A stretch of 64,000 bases of DNA. Origin: Dugong dugon (taxonomy: Eukaryota; Chordata; Mammalia; Sirenia; Dugongidae). The stretch is from NCBI GenBank assembly GCA_030035585.1, contig CM057476.1:23296501-23360500 (forward strand), written 5' to 3'. Numbering within the stretch: position 1 is the first letter of the stretch; each line of letters opens with the position of its first letter. Below the pieces are notes generated by a model that saw only the letters and a program-made list of their open reading frames with translations, did not search any database and was not told the origin of the DNA. The position numbers and the translations under genes were made by a program. Shown in pieces: positions 1 to 9,896 of the stretch.

Positions 1-372
1 AGAGCATAATACTCAAGACAGACCTTTTATACTAGTTAAGGTAAACTATTGTTTTAAGATGCCTTCAGGGGATATTTTTGGTTTAAGGTTTAAGGTGTGA
101 GCTTTCTTGATGATTATATTTCAGAAGAAATGGCACTGAGATCCTTGAGGAAACATCCTTGACTTGCATACTTTTCAGAAAGACAAAGGAAGGTTCTACC
201 ATTAGAAATTATTTAAAGTGAATTCTGAAAGAACAGGGGAGGAGGGGAGCCTCTTTCCTTATTTTCAACAGGGAGAATTAAGACCTATTATTTTCAATTT
301 GTATTTTTCCTTACAGTTATAATGGATATGTGTGTAGGGGTGAATTATACCTTTCTGTATATAAAAATATAG

Positions 373-425
373 GATCACTATGGGTTGGAATCAACTCAAT
401 GGCAAAGGGTTTGGTTTAGGTTTTT
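373..425 (+). repeat. AfroSINE 3' fragment
   Basis: Only the tail of the element is present: cactatgggttggaatcaac, then the GGCAA...GGTTTGGTTTAGG end and a T-run. It abuts an L1 3' end in the same orientation. Confidence 0.7.
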
Positions 426-479
426 TTTTGGTATTTAAAAAGGGGTCCTCAACTAAGATACATCTATTGGTTCCATCCC

Positions 480-1036
480 ACCTGGAGCAAAGGAGAATGA
501 AGAAAACCAAAGGCACAAGGAAAATATTATCCCAAAGGACTAAAGGATCATATGAACCAGAGACTCTACCAGCCTGAGACCAGAAGAACTAGATGGTGCC
601 TGGCTACAACAGAGTCCCAGACAGAGCAGGAGAAAAATGTAGAATAGAATTAAAATTCATCTAAAAAGACCAGACTTACTGGTCTGACAGAGACTGGAGG
701 AACCCCTGAACTATGGCCCCTGGAAGCCCACTTTTCAGACTAAGATTACACAGGCCTATTAAAAAAAAAAAAAAAACCACATATGAGGAAAGTCCTTCTT
801 AGTTCAATCAAGTATACAAGACCAAATGTGCAGCTCCTGTTCAAAAGCAGGATGAGAAGGCAGAAAGGGACAGGAACTGAACGAATGGACACAGGGAACC
901 CAGGGTCGAAAAGGGGAGCATGCTGTCACATTGTGGGGATTGCAACCAATGTCACAATATGTGTATAAATTTTTTAATGAAAAATTAACTTGAGCTGTAA
1001 ACTTTCACCTAAAGCACCATCAATCAATCAATAAAG
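480..1036 (+). repeat. L1 3' end, afrotherian type, sense
   Basis: The stretch reads through the diagnostic blocks of the family: gagaccagaagaactagatg, agaccagacttactggtctg, then gtgtataaattttttaatga, and ends gtaaactttcacctaaagca...aataaa. The same blocks recur at 36104-36692 (sense) and, reversed, near 1390-1930, 5560-7040 and 60830-61210. Placing it in L1 rests on memory of elephant L1 3' UTRs. Confidence 0.65.
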
Positions 1037-1197
1037 GGGGCCCTAATGGTGCAGTGGTTAAGAGCTCAGCTGCTAACCAAAAGGCCAGCAGTTTGAATCT
1101 ACCAGCTGCTCCTTGGAAATCCCAGGGGGCAGGTCTACTTCATCCTATAGAGCTGCAATGAGTCAGAAATGACTCGAGGGCAACAGTTTTGGTTTAG
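1037..1197 (+). repeat. AfroSINE, near full length
   Basis: tRNA-like head ggtgcagtggttaagagctc with A-box-like and B-box-like (gtttgaatct) parts, body ctgctccttggaaatcc, and tail atgagtcagaaatgactcga...ggttta. Confidence 0.85.
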
Positions 1198-1303
1198 CCT
1201 TAGTATTTAAAAAAGTAATAAATTTTATTTTTTTATTATTGTAAATTTTAAGATAATTTCTAATTGTCAAAATTGAGTTTATTTTAAAATAATTTTAATT
1301 GTC

Positions 1304-1389
1304 AAATCGTTGCTGTAGTTAGGTGCTGGAGCATTGATTCCAACTCATAGTGACCCTATGTGACAGAGTTGAACTGCTCCATAGGGTTT
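1304..1389 (-). repeat. AfroSINE, 3' half (split element, left part)
   Basis: Reads on the minus strand: tail gattccaactcatagtgacc, then actgctccatagggttt. The remainder of the same element resumes at 1933, after an L1 insertion. Confidence 0.8.
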
Positions 1390-1746
1390 GTTTTTTTTCT
1401 TCCATTTTTTTTTAAATTGTATTTTAGATAAGGGTTTACAGAGGAAATTAGTTTCTCATTAAACAATTAATACACATATTATTTTGTGACATTGGTTGCC
1501 ACCCCCACAACATGTCAACCCTCTCCCCTTCTCAACCTTGGGTTCCTCATTATCAGCTTTCCTGTCCCCTCCTGCCTTCTCATCCTGGCCCCTGGGCTGG
1601 TGTGCCCATTTAGTCTCGTTTGGTTTTATAGGCTTGTCTAATCTTTGGCTGACGGGTGAACCTTAGGAGTGACCTCAGTACTGAGTTAAAAGGGGGGCCA
1701 TACTCTGGGGTTTCTCCAGTCTCTGTCAGACCAGTAAGTCTGGTCT

Positions 1747-1796
<50 letters not shown>

Positions 1797-1932
1797 TTAG
1801 TGTGTGTGTGTGAGAGACTTAGAATTTTGTTCTACATTTTTCTCCACCTCTGTCCGGGACCCTCTGTTGTGATCTCTGTCAGAGCAGTCAGTGGTGGTAG
1901 CCAGGCACCATCTAGTTGTGCTGGACTCAGTT
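1390..1932 (-). repeat. L1 3' end inserted in an AfroSINE, antisense
   Basis: Begins with a T-rich run (the poly(A) tail of a minus-strand insert), then gtttctcattaaacaattaa, and ends gccaggcaccatctagttgt. It is flanked by matching direct repeats gctccatagggttt (1376-1389) and gccccatagggttt (1933-1946), one mismatch in 14, the footprint of target-primed insertion. Confidence 0.75.
1745..1815. repeat. Compound (TG)n(AG)n(TG)n microsatellite
   Basis: About 30 bases of TG, then about 20 of AG, then a short TG run. It lies inside the L1 3' end directly after agtctggtctt. Confidence 0.95.
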
Positions 1933-2032
1933 GCCCCATAGGGTTTTCATGGCCAAGTCTTTCTCCTGTGGAGCTGCTGGATGGGTTTGAACCACCAACT
2001 TTTGGGATAGCAGCCAAGCACTTTTGTGCCAC
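1933..2032 (-). repeat. AfroSINE, 5' half (split element, right part)
   Basis: Continues the element of 1304-1389: ccatagggttttcatggcca, ggagctgctggatgggtttg, cagccaagcacttttgtgcc. Followed by an A-rich low-complexity run. Confidence 0.75.
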
Positions 2033-2065
2033 AAAAAAACAAAACAAAACAAAAAACAAAAAAAA

Positions 2066-2219
2066 ACCTTTGCTGTAGAGTCGATTCTGACTCATAGTGA
2101 TCCTATAGGACAGAGTAGAACTGCCCCATAGGATTTCCAAGGAGCAACTGGTGGATTCAAACTTGGAACCTTTTGGTTAGCAGCCGAGCTCTTAACCACT
2201 GCAGCACCAGGGCTCCTTA
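2066..2219 (-). repeat. AfroSINE, near full length
   Basis: Minus-strand copy: tail agtcgattctgactcatagt, ggttagcagccgagctctta, and head accactgcagcaccagggct. Confidence 0.9.
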
Positions 2220-2337
2220 ATTGTCCAACAGAGATGATTTAACCACACATAAGTGTTAACCATCATTAGCATCATCCCCACTTTACAGATGAAGAAGATG
2301 AGACTTTCAGCATGATAGAGTCACTTGCTGACCCAGA

Positions 2338-3103
2338 CGTTGTTGTTGTTGTTAATATGCCTTCGAGTGGGTTTCAACTCATAGCAACCCAATGTACAAC
2401 AGAATGAAGCACTGCCTAGTCTTGTGCCATCTTCACAATTGTTGCAGTCATTGTATCAGTCCATCTCGTTGAGGCTCTTTCTCTTTTTCACTGACCCTCT
2501 ACTTTACCAAGCATGACGTCCTTCTCCAGGGACTGGTCCCTCCTGATAACATGTCCAAAGTATGTGAGACCAAGTTTCACCATCCTCGCTTCTAAGGAGC
2601 ATTCTAGTTGTATGTCTTCCAAGACAGATTTGTTCTTTCTTCTGGTGGGCCACAGTATATTTAATACTCTTTTCCAACGCCATAATTCAAACGCATCAAT
2701 TCTTTGGTCTTCCTTGTTCATTGTCCAGCTTTCACATGCGCATGAGACAATTGAAAATACCATGGCTTGGGTCAGGCGCATCTTAGTCCTCAAAGTGACA
2801 TCTTTGTTTTTTAACACTTGAAAGAGATCTTTTGCAGCGGTTTTGCCCAATGCAATACAGCATTTGATATCTTGACTGCTGCTTCCATGGGCATTGACTG
2901 TGGATCCAAGCAAAATTCAATCCTTGACAACGTCAATCTTTTCTTCATTTATCATGATGTTACTTATTGGTCCAGTTGTGAGGATTTTTGTTTTCTTTAT
3001 GTTGAGGTGTAACCCATATTAAAGGCTGTTGTCTTTGATCTTCATCAGTAAGCGCTTCAAGTCTTCTTCGCTTTCAGCAAGCAAGATTGTGTCATCTGCG
3101 TAA
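2338..3103 (-). mobile_element. RTE-clade LINE, 5'-truncated copy
   Basis: The 3' tail, read on the minus strand, ends in (AAC)n. Going upstream comes a broken frame (about 2913-2488) with the C-terminal RTE signature [23 protein letters not shown] and GHVIRRDQSLEKDVMLGK. Further upstream a piece has the reverse transcriptase catalytic motif YADD (about 3091-3102) and [13 protein letters not shown]. The copy stops just upstream of YADD, so endonuclease and most of the polymerase are absent. Frames are broken; it cannot move by itself. Confidence 0.85.
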
Positions 3104-4125
3104 TAGTGAACAGCAAAGCTAGGATTCAAACCCAGGTCTAGCCCACCCAGAGCCTGCCTGTGCTGCCCCGCTTCCCAGCTTGTGGCTTCTAAATTGCTCC
3201 TTGTTGTGCCTTGAAGAAGGAAACATGAACTACAGTTCTGGAGCACTCAACAGACATGATGCTGTAACTATACTAATAGCCTAAATCTAGCTCTTCCCTG
3301 CAAGTCAGGCCCCAGGAATCAGCTTCTGGCACACCCAATGAGGATGTGATGAGGGAACTTTATGTCCTGTATACTGCCTGCAAATTGTCCCCACCAGACT
3401 GATTGTTCAGAGCAGTAAGAGTGTCTTCATTTTCATTGCTTTCAGTTCTTCCCTGCAGGTGGAAGAGCCAGGCTGGTTTCTCCTGTAGACTCCCCACTGG
3501 GACAACAAATTAGGGCTTTAATCCAGGGACAAGTCTGCTGGCAGAAAATAAGTGATGCTGGAAACCCACCAAGGAGTAGCAAAAGGAAGTGGATCAGACA
3601 GCAGGGGCTAAAAAATAACACTGGGGACCAGTAATACCTCGTATTAATGGAGGGTCTACCAAATGCTCAGCACTGTGCTAATATGGCCAAACATGTACAG
3701 TTTAACGTGCCTGGGGTGACAGCCAGGTAGATATATAAGTGTAGATCTCAGAAGGGTGGTGAGAGCAAGGAACAAAAATAGATGCAATGGAATATTATGC
3801 AAGCATTAAAAGTGCCACTCACAAAGAGTTAACAGAGATGATAATAATACCTGCCAGATAAGGGTTTGAGGAGGATATAGTGAAATAACTCAGGTATAGC
3901 ATGTTAAGAAAGACCTGGCACACAGACACCAGCCAATAAAGACTTGCTGAATGAACAGGTGAAGGACACGAGGACATAATTATGGTCTCAATTATGGAAA
4001 CAATATTAATAGCTGCCATATATTAAGTGCTTACCATATAAAGCACTCTGCAAAGTCCTTTCATGCTTTATTGCTTTTCATCCTTACCAAAACCCTATTT
4101 GATAGCTATTATATCCCCACAGTAA
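3104..4125. other. Intergenic stretch, no gene
   Basis: A short MIR-like piece follows the RTE break (ggattcaaacccaggtctag). The rest, including an A/T-rich part around 3780-4030, shows no recognised repeat, open frame or motif. Confidence 0.5.
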
Positions 4126-4335
4126 GAAGCTCTGACGGCACAGTGGTTAAGCGCTCAGATGCTAACTGAAAGGTTGGTAGCTTGATCCCACCAGCTGCTC
4201 CATGAGAGAAAGATACGGCAGGCTGTTTCCGTAAAGATTTACAGCCTTGTAAACCCTGTGGGGCAGCTCTACTCTGTCCTAGGGTCCCTGTGAGTCAGAA
4301 TCAACTGGATGGCAAAGGGTTTTGGTTTATATCCC
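4126..4335 (+). repeat. AfroSINE, long subtype
   Basis: Head gacggcacagtggttaagcg. The body includes the extra segment tccgtaaagatttacagcct that distinguishes the about 200-base form from the about 160-base form. Tail gtgagtcagaatcaactgga and a GGTTTTGGTTTA end. Confidence 0.9.
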
Positions 4336-4480
4336 CAGCTTATAATGCGGAAACTGGAGAAGGCTGAAATGAGGTAATTGACCCAAGATCATAATTAGTA
4401 GACCTGTGATTTGCATCCAGGACTGTTTTAATCCAGATCTCACCTAATATACATTTCATTCATCCATTCTTCCAGATCAG

Positions 4481-4672
4481 TGGTTCTCAAAGTGTGGTCT
4501 CTGGACCAGCAGCAATGGTATCACCTGGGAATTTGTGAGAAATGCAAGTTCTCAGGCCCTACCCCAGAGTGACTGAATCAAACACTCTGGATGTGGAGCC
4601 CAGGGATCTGTGTTTCAACAAGCCCTCCAGGTGATTCTGATGCATATTTAGTATACTCTGGAGCAGTGGTTG
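4481..4672 (+). repeat. MER5A-type hAT (Charlie) non-autonomous transposon
   Basis: Starts cagtggttctcaaagtgtgg and contains cacctgggaatttgtgagaa, caggccctaccccagagtga and ccctccaggtgattctgatg, all diagnostic of MER5A. The 3' end is degraded. Confidence 0.8.
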
Positions 4673-4905
4673 GCAATCAGGGGCAATATTGCCCCCCACT
4701 CAGGAAACTGGCAATGCCTGGAGACTTTCTTGGTTGTCACAACTGAGGGTGCTTTTGGCCTTTACGGGAAAAGGCCAAGGATGCTGCTGTTAAACATCCT
4801 ACGGTGCACAGAACAGCGCCCCCCACCCCCATAACAAAGAATTATCCAGCCTCAAATGTCAATCGTGCCAAGATAAAGAAACTCTGCTTTAAAGCAGTGA
4901 TCCTT
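4672..4905 (+). repeat. Second hAT-type non-autonomous transposon
   Basis: Starts cagtggttggcaatcagggg, then gcaatgcctggagactttct, ggttgtcacaactgagggtg and aaagaattatccagcctcaa, and ends near aaactctgctttaaagcagt. I recognise the block order as an old mammalian MER family but am unsure of its name. Confidence 0.6.
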
Positions 4906-5560
4906 TAATCTTTTTGAGCCAAAAGGACTCTGTTGAGAATCTGATGAAACCGGTAGATCCTCTTCTCAAAGGAATGCACACATACACTTAATTTGGCATA
5001 TGGTTTCAGGAGGTTCATGGAAAAACCCATCCAAAGCACATCTACTAACTCCAGGTTAAATCAACTTGTCCTGGGTGCTACATGTGAATTCTACACTGTG
5101 ACAAACCATTTTATTTCTCCTGGAATCCAGATTTCTAGGTTCATGGAGTTGGAGTGACTTGTCTGCCTTTAGGTGTCCTTTTAAACTTTGAGCCTTTAAG
5201 GAACTGTGTTCCTAAGGTCACCTTCAACTCAAACAATAGCCTAGTAAGCAGCTTAGCAGAGATGGTTCGCCTTAGGCATTGGGCTGTTTTAGAGAATTAT
5301 CTATATGCAGCCAGGAGCGGGAACCCCATGGTCTGACTGGAAAATGTATGGCATGTCCTTAGTGACTGTTTCTACAACCCACTGACCCTGGAACCCTGCA
5401 GGTGTTCTGATGATACCTCCTAAGAAATTAACATGACAATGACCTATATACCGCATTTTCACTGTACCCTCTTTGGAGTGCCTTCCCAATACTTTCCCAG
5501 TAGACACTGCCCAATTCAAATTGTATCTACTCACAATAAATACATTCTGTTACACTAATT
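4906..5560. other. Intergenic stretch, no gene
   Basis: No recognised repeat or gene. Short frames on both strands look like chance. Confidence 0.5.
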
Positions 5561-7042
5561 TTTTTTTTTAATATATATTTTATTGTACTTCAGGTGAAAG
5601 CTTACAGAGCAAATAGTTTCTCATGAAATAGTAGTACACATGTTGTTTTTTGACATTGGTTAACAACCCCACAACGTATTAAGCCTCTAAATTCTCAACC
5701 TTTTTTTTTGATGAAAATTACAGATGGCCAAAGATACACCGTTTCAAAAATTTCTACATTCACAGTTCAGTGACATTGACTACGCTCTTCCAACTGTGCT
5801 GTTATTCTCACTTAAGATGAAGGCTTACAGAAAAAATAGTTTTTCATTTAACAGTTACTACACATGTTGCCCTATGACCATGGTTAACAATCTCACAGCA
5901 CATCAAGAATATCCTTACTCCACCTTGTGTTCCCTATCACCAGGGGGCTTCCTTGTCCCCTTCTGTCTTCTGGACCTTGTCAGTGGACTATTGTACCTCT
6001 TTAGTCTCATTTGTTTATTTATTTATTTTTATTTTATTTAAACACCATTTCAAAACTTTTTACTTACACATTTAAGTGATATTGACTATGCTCTTCCAAT
6101 TGTGCTGCCATTCTCGCCCAAGATGAAGGCTTACAGGACAAAACAGCCTCCCATTTAATAGTTACTACAAATGTTGCCCTATAGCAGTGGTCAACAATCT
6201 CACAATACATCGACAGTGTCCTTATTCAATTTGTGTTCCTTATCTTCAGTTTCCTACTCTCCCTCTGCCTTCTGGCCCTTGTCACCGGACTCCTGTACAT
6301 CGTTAGTCCCTTTTAGTTTTACTGGGTGTCCATTCCCAGGCTTAACATCGAACCTTGAAGGTAACTTCCCCTCTGAGCTGAAAGGGTGTCTGGGGGCCAC
6401 ACTCTCGAGGTTTCTCTAGTATTCTTTAGGCCAGTATATCTGGTCTTCTTTTTTTTTTTTTTTTTTTTTTTGGGGAGTTAAAATTATACTCTACATCCTA
6501 CTCCAGCTCTGCCCAGAACCCTCTGTTGTGATCCTGGTCAGAGGAGTCATTGGTGGTAGCCGGGCACCATCCAGCTGTACTGGGCTCAGTCCCGTGGAGG
6601 CCTTGGTAGCTGTGGACCATTAGTCCTTCGGACTAATCTTTTCCTTGTATCCTGTTCTCTTCGTTCTCCCTTGTTCCCGAAGGGATGAGATCAGTGGAGT
6701 ATCTTAGATGGCCGCTCATAGGCTTTTAAGACCCCAGACACTACTCACCAAGGTAGAATGTAGAGCATTATCTTTATAAGTAGTGTCATGCCAATTGAGC
6801 TAGATGTTCCCCGAGATCATGGTCCCCAGAGCCCTCCGTCCAACAACTCAGTCCCTCGGGGGGTTTGGATGTGTCTATAGGGCCTCCATGACCTTTCCTT
6901 GTGCAGGTTGTGTTAGTTTCCCCTGTACTATGTACTATCTCATCTCTCACCCAAGTTACCACTTACCTATTACCTATTTAGTATTCCCCCCCCCCATCCC
7001 TGGTGTTGTTTCTTTGTGCATTTAGATTTTTGACAATTGTGG
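5560..7042 (-). repeat. L1 3' UTR, antisense, with internal duplications
   Basis: Contains three starts of the same 3' UTR: 5565-5705 (ttacagagcaaatagtttct), about 5736-6015, and about 6042-7040. The longest carries the family's ggccgctcataggcttttaa and accccagacactactcacca. A run of about 22 T at 6450-6471 and a C-run near 6986 interrupt it. Confidence 0.65.
5736..6340. repeat. Direct tandem duplication, about 306-base period
   Basis: acaccgtttcaaaaatttct at 5736 recurs as acaccatttcaaaacttttt at 6042. Both are followed by the same order of blocks: ttgactacgctcttccaact / ttgactatgctcttccaatt and aagatgaaggcttacag. Confidence 0.8.
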
Positions 7043-7256
7043 CCCTTCTGTGGAAAACTGGCCCCCATCATTTTTGGCCACTTGGAGAATTACTTTTACT
7101 GCACATTGGCACGAAGTCACTGCCCTGCACTATACATCCAAGGGGCTTCCACTCACTAGCTGTGTGACCACAGAGAAGTTTTTACCATCTCTGGGCCTCC
7201 ATTTCACCATTTCTGAAAATAGAGAGAATAGGAAATGGGATTGCAAAAAAGAAAAG

Positions 7257-7375
7257 TTGCCATTTGCCATAGGGTCGATTCCAACGCATGGCAACCCCAT
7301 GTGAGTTAGAGTAGAACTGAGCTCCATAGGGTTTTCAATGACCGATTTCTTGGAAGTAGATTTCTGTAAAAACGG
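7257..7375 (-). repeat. AfroSINE-related element, 3' part (split)
   Basis: agggtcgattccaacgcatg, agctccatagggttttcaat and gatttcttggaagtagattt belong to a diverged AfroSINE subtype on the minus strand. The head of the element reappears at about 8300-8398. Confidence 0.7.
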
Positions 7376-8299
7376 CGTGGCAGGTGGAGTCTGACCTCAG
7401 TCTAACATCACAAGAGGGAAGGAGAATCAAGATCAACAGCCCAAAGCTGATTCCTATGAGGAGGTCAGACATACCTCCTCTCTCCTACCTTTTCACAATT
7501 CTGACACCAGAGGTCCCTCCCATGGTACTCTCTACTTCTCTGCTGGGTTTGATAATTCCTTGCAATGGCCACACACAATTCACAGACCATACTCATAGTT
7601 ATGGGGTTTATTAAGGAAAGAACAGGTTACAATTCAGGTTCAAAAACACTCAGGATACAGTTCTTCCATCAGAACAGCCTCTTCTCAGCCGTGCCCACTG
7701 GCACGCTTCTCTCTGGCCCTTGGCCTCTGCCCTGCAGAGGAATGTTACAGAATAAACAAAAGTGGGAAAATGGACAAGCATGCGGCTAGAGCCATGTCTG
7801 CTGGAGTCCAAGGAACATTAAGGAATTGTCAGTATATATTAACATTACAAATGGGCAAAAACCATTGAAAGCTTCACCTTTTCAGAGACTGGTTAAAAAC
7901 TGCTAAATCTCTGTGATTCTACATTTTGAATTGTCTTTCTTAACAATCATTGGTACAAGTTTCAACAAGGACAGTCAGAAGGATCTTCATTGGTAAAGGC
8001 TAATAAAATGATAAGAGTGGAAAGTATGTGGGTCTTTTGTGCTCTGTTCATGATTTGTTTATGTGAAAGTTTCCCTGAAAGATGTTTTCCAAGATTATCT
8101 TAGCTATTGTCTTTATACCTCAGGGCCCAGATGACGTGTCCTTGTGAGTCCAGCTCCAGCTGTGTCCCATTCTAGGACAGGGAATAATGGCTCCAATATT
8201 ATCTCCTAAATCAATAGTCCCACTCAGTCATTGTGTGTGAGTTACAAAGACGACGGCTGAAAGGGCCATAGTAAGTAACTCACTGCACCCAAATCTCCA
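7376..8299 (-). mobile_element. Probable solo LTR of an old endogenous retrovirus
   Basis: This about 0.9 kb block separates the two halves of an AfroSINE-related element, so it is an insertion. ggggtttattaaggaaagaa around 7603 would read as an AATAAA-type polyadenylation region on the minus strand, as in an LTR. It has no open frame and no internal viral genes. The LTR assignment is an inference; exact termini and a target duplication could not be fixed. Confidence 0.35.
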
Positions 8300-8398
8300 A
8301 GCCTTTCTTTCGCAGTATCTCTGAGAATAGACTTGAACCTCCAACTTTTTGGTTAGCAGCCAAGAAAATCAACTCTTTGTACTACCCAGGGACTCCAG
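8300..8398 (-). repeat. AfroSINE-related element, 5' part (split)
   Basis: gaatagacttgaacctccaa, tttttggttagcagccaaga and gtactacccagggactcc are the head of the element begun at 7257. Confidence 0.7.
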
Positions 8399-8464
8399 GA
8401 ATTGGAAATAGCAAGCCTAAAAGTATGTATTTATTGAAATTTCACTGAATGCTCACTCTCATAA

Positions 8465-8590
8465 TTTTCATAAAAATAGGTTATTATTCCCATTTAACAG
8501 ATAAGAAAACTGAAGGACCCAGAAGCCAAGTTACTGGCCAAAGACCACACAGCCTAACAGACATAGAGCCTGGCTCTTAAACCCAGGTCA
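8465..8590 (-). repeat. MIR, antisense
   Basis: Reads cccatttaacagataagaaa, actgaaggacccagaagcc and gacatagagcctggctctta, the standard reverse complement of MIR. Confidence 0.75.
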
Positions 8591-8865
8591 CTGGCTTAGG
8601 GGCCATCATCTTTCCAGGACAGTGAGCTGCCCATAGCAAAGGGCCTTTTCTCCAGGAGGCACTGAAAAGTGTCTGTTTTCTGACCTAAAACTCCTGTCTT
8701 TCCTAATTTGCTATTTGCTGCTCTTTCTGTGTTCCTTACTGTGCTAGATATTTCTGGGGCTTGAGCTGACTCCCTCTCCCAGGTATGGATCTCAACAGCC
8801 ATATTTATGCCAGAATAGCTGGGGGAGGTTCGGGGCAGTCATGTTTTACAGGAAGGATGTTGTCT

Positions 8866-9466
8866 TAGTTATCTAGTGCTGCTATAACAGAAATACCACG
8901 AGTGGCTTTAACAAACAGAAATTTATTTTCTCATAGTTTAGGAGGCTAGAGGTCTGAATTCAGGGCGCTGGCTCTAGGGGAAGGTTTTCTCTCTCTCTGC
9001 AGGCTCTGGAGAAGGTCGTTGTTCCTTGGTTCCTTGGTGATCTTCAGTGGGTGTGGCATCTATCTTTCCTCATCTCTGCTTTCTTTTCTGTACCTAATCT
9101 GCTCAGTTTATATCTCAAAAGAATTGATTTAAGACACACCCTATACTAATACTTCCATTAACATAACAAAGAAAGCTCATTACCAGATGGGATTATGACC
9201 ATAGGTATAAAAAACAAACCTGAATCCAGGCGGTTCCAACTCATAGTGACCCTATAGGACGGAGTAGAGCTTCTAAGGCTATAAATCTTTACAGAAGCAG
9301 GCTGCCACATCTTTTTCCCTTGGAGCAGCTGGTGGGTTCAAACCTCTGACCTTTAGATTAGCAGCCGAGTGCTTAACCAGTGTGCCACCAGGGATCCTCA
9401 AGTATAGGTATAGGAGTTAGGATTTACAACACATATTTTTGGGGACACAATTGAATCCATAACTGA
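8866..9466. repeat. Interspersed repeat (family not assigned), copy 1, split by an AfroSINE
   Basis: Starts cttagttatctagtgctgct, contains gtttaggaggctagaggtct, and ends ggggacacaattgaatccat. The same block order recurs at 11798-12213. This is a widespread placental repeat whose family name I cannot assign with certainty. Confidence 0.65.
9210..9403 (-). repeat. AfroSINE inserted in the repeat of 8866-9466
   Basis: Long subtype on the minus strand: ctcatagtgaccctatagga, aatctttacagaagcaggct, head accagtgtgccaccaggga. Flanked by ataggtata at 9201-9209 and 9404-9412, a 9-base target duplication. Confidence 0.85.
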
Positions 9467-9738
9467 TGTCTTCTGTAAACTTTACATAATTCAAAACCTT
9501 GTATTCTAAGACTCTTTCTTTTTCTCACCATAGGAATGAGTGTAAAGTAAGTGATGAGATGCACCAGCATAGCTCATAAATCTACAACTATCCCACCACA
9601 TTTTTGCTTTTGATGCTGCTTTCTATCTTTTCAGAACTATAATTGTGCCTATACTTACCTACATGGATTCTCCTAATCAACAGCGCCATCTGTCATGGAG
9701 GTGGTTCAGCCTTCATGGCGTTTTACCACGTCTTCGAA

Positions 9739-9896
9739 GCCCTGGTGGTTCAGTGGTTAAGAGCTCTGCTGCCAACCAAAAGGTCAGCCGTTCGAATCCA
9801 CCAGCTGCTCCTTGGAAACCCTATGCAGTTCTACTCTGTCCTATAGGGTTGCTGTAGGGTCGCTATGAGTCAGAATTGATTTGATGGCAACGGGAA
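9739..9896 (+). repeat. AfroSINE, near full length
   Basis: gccctggtggttcagtggtt, B-box-like gttcgaatcc, and a tail in which gggttgctgtagggtcgcta shows a small internal duplication. Confidence 0.9.
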
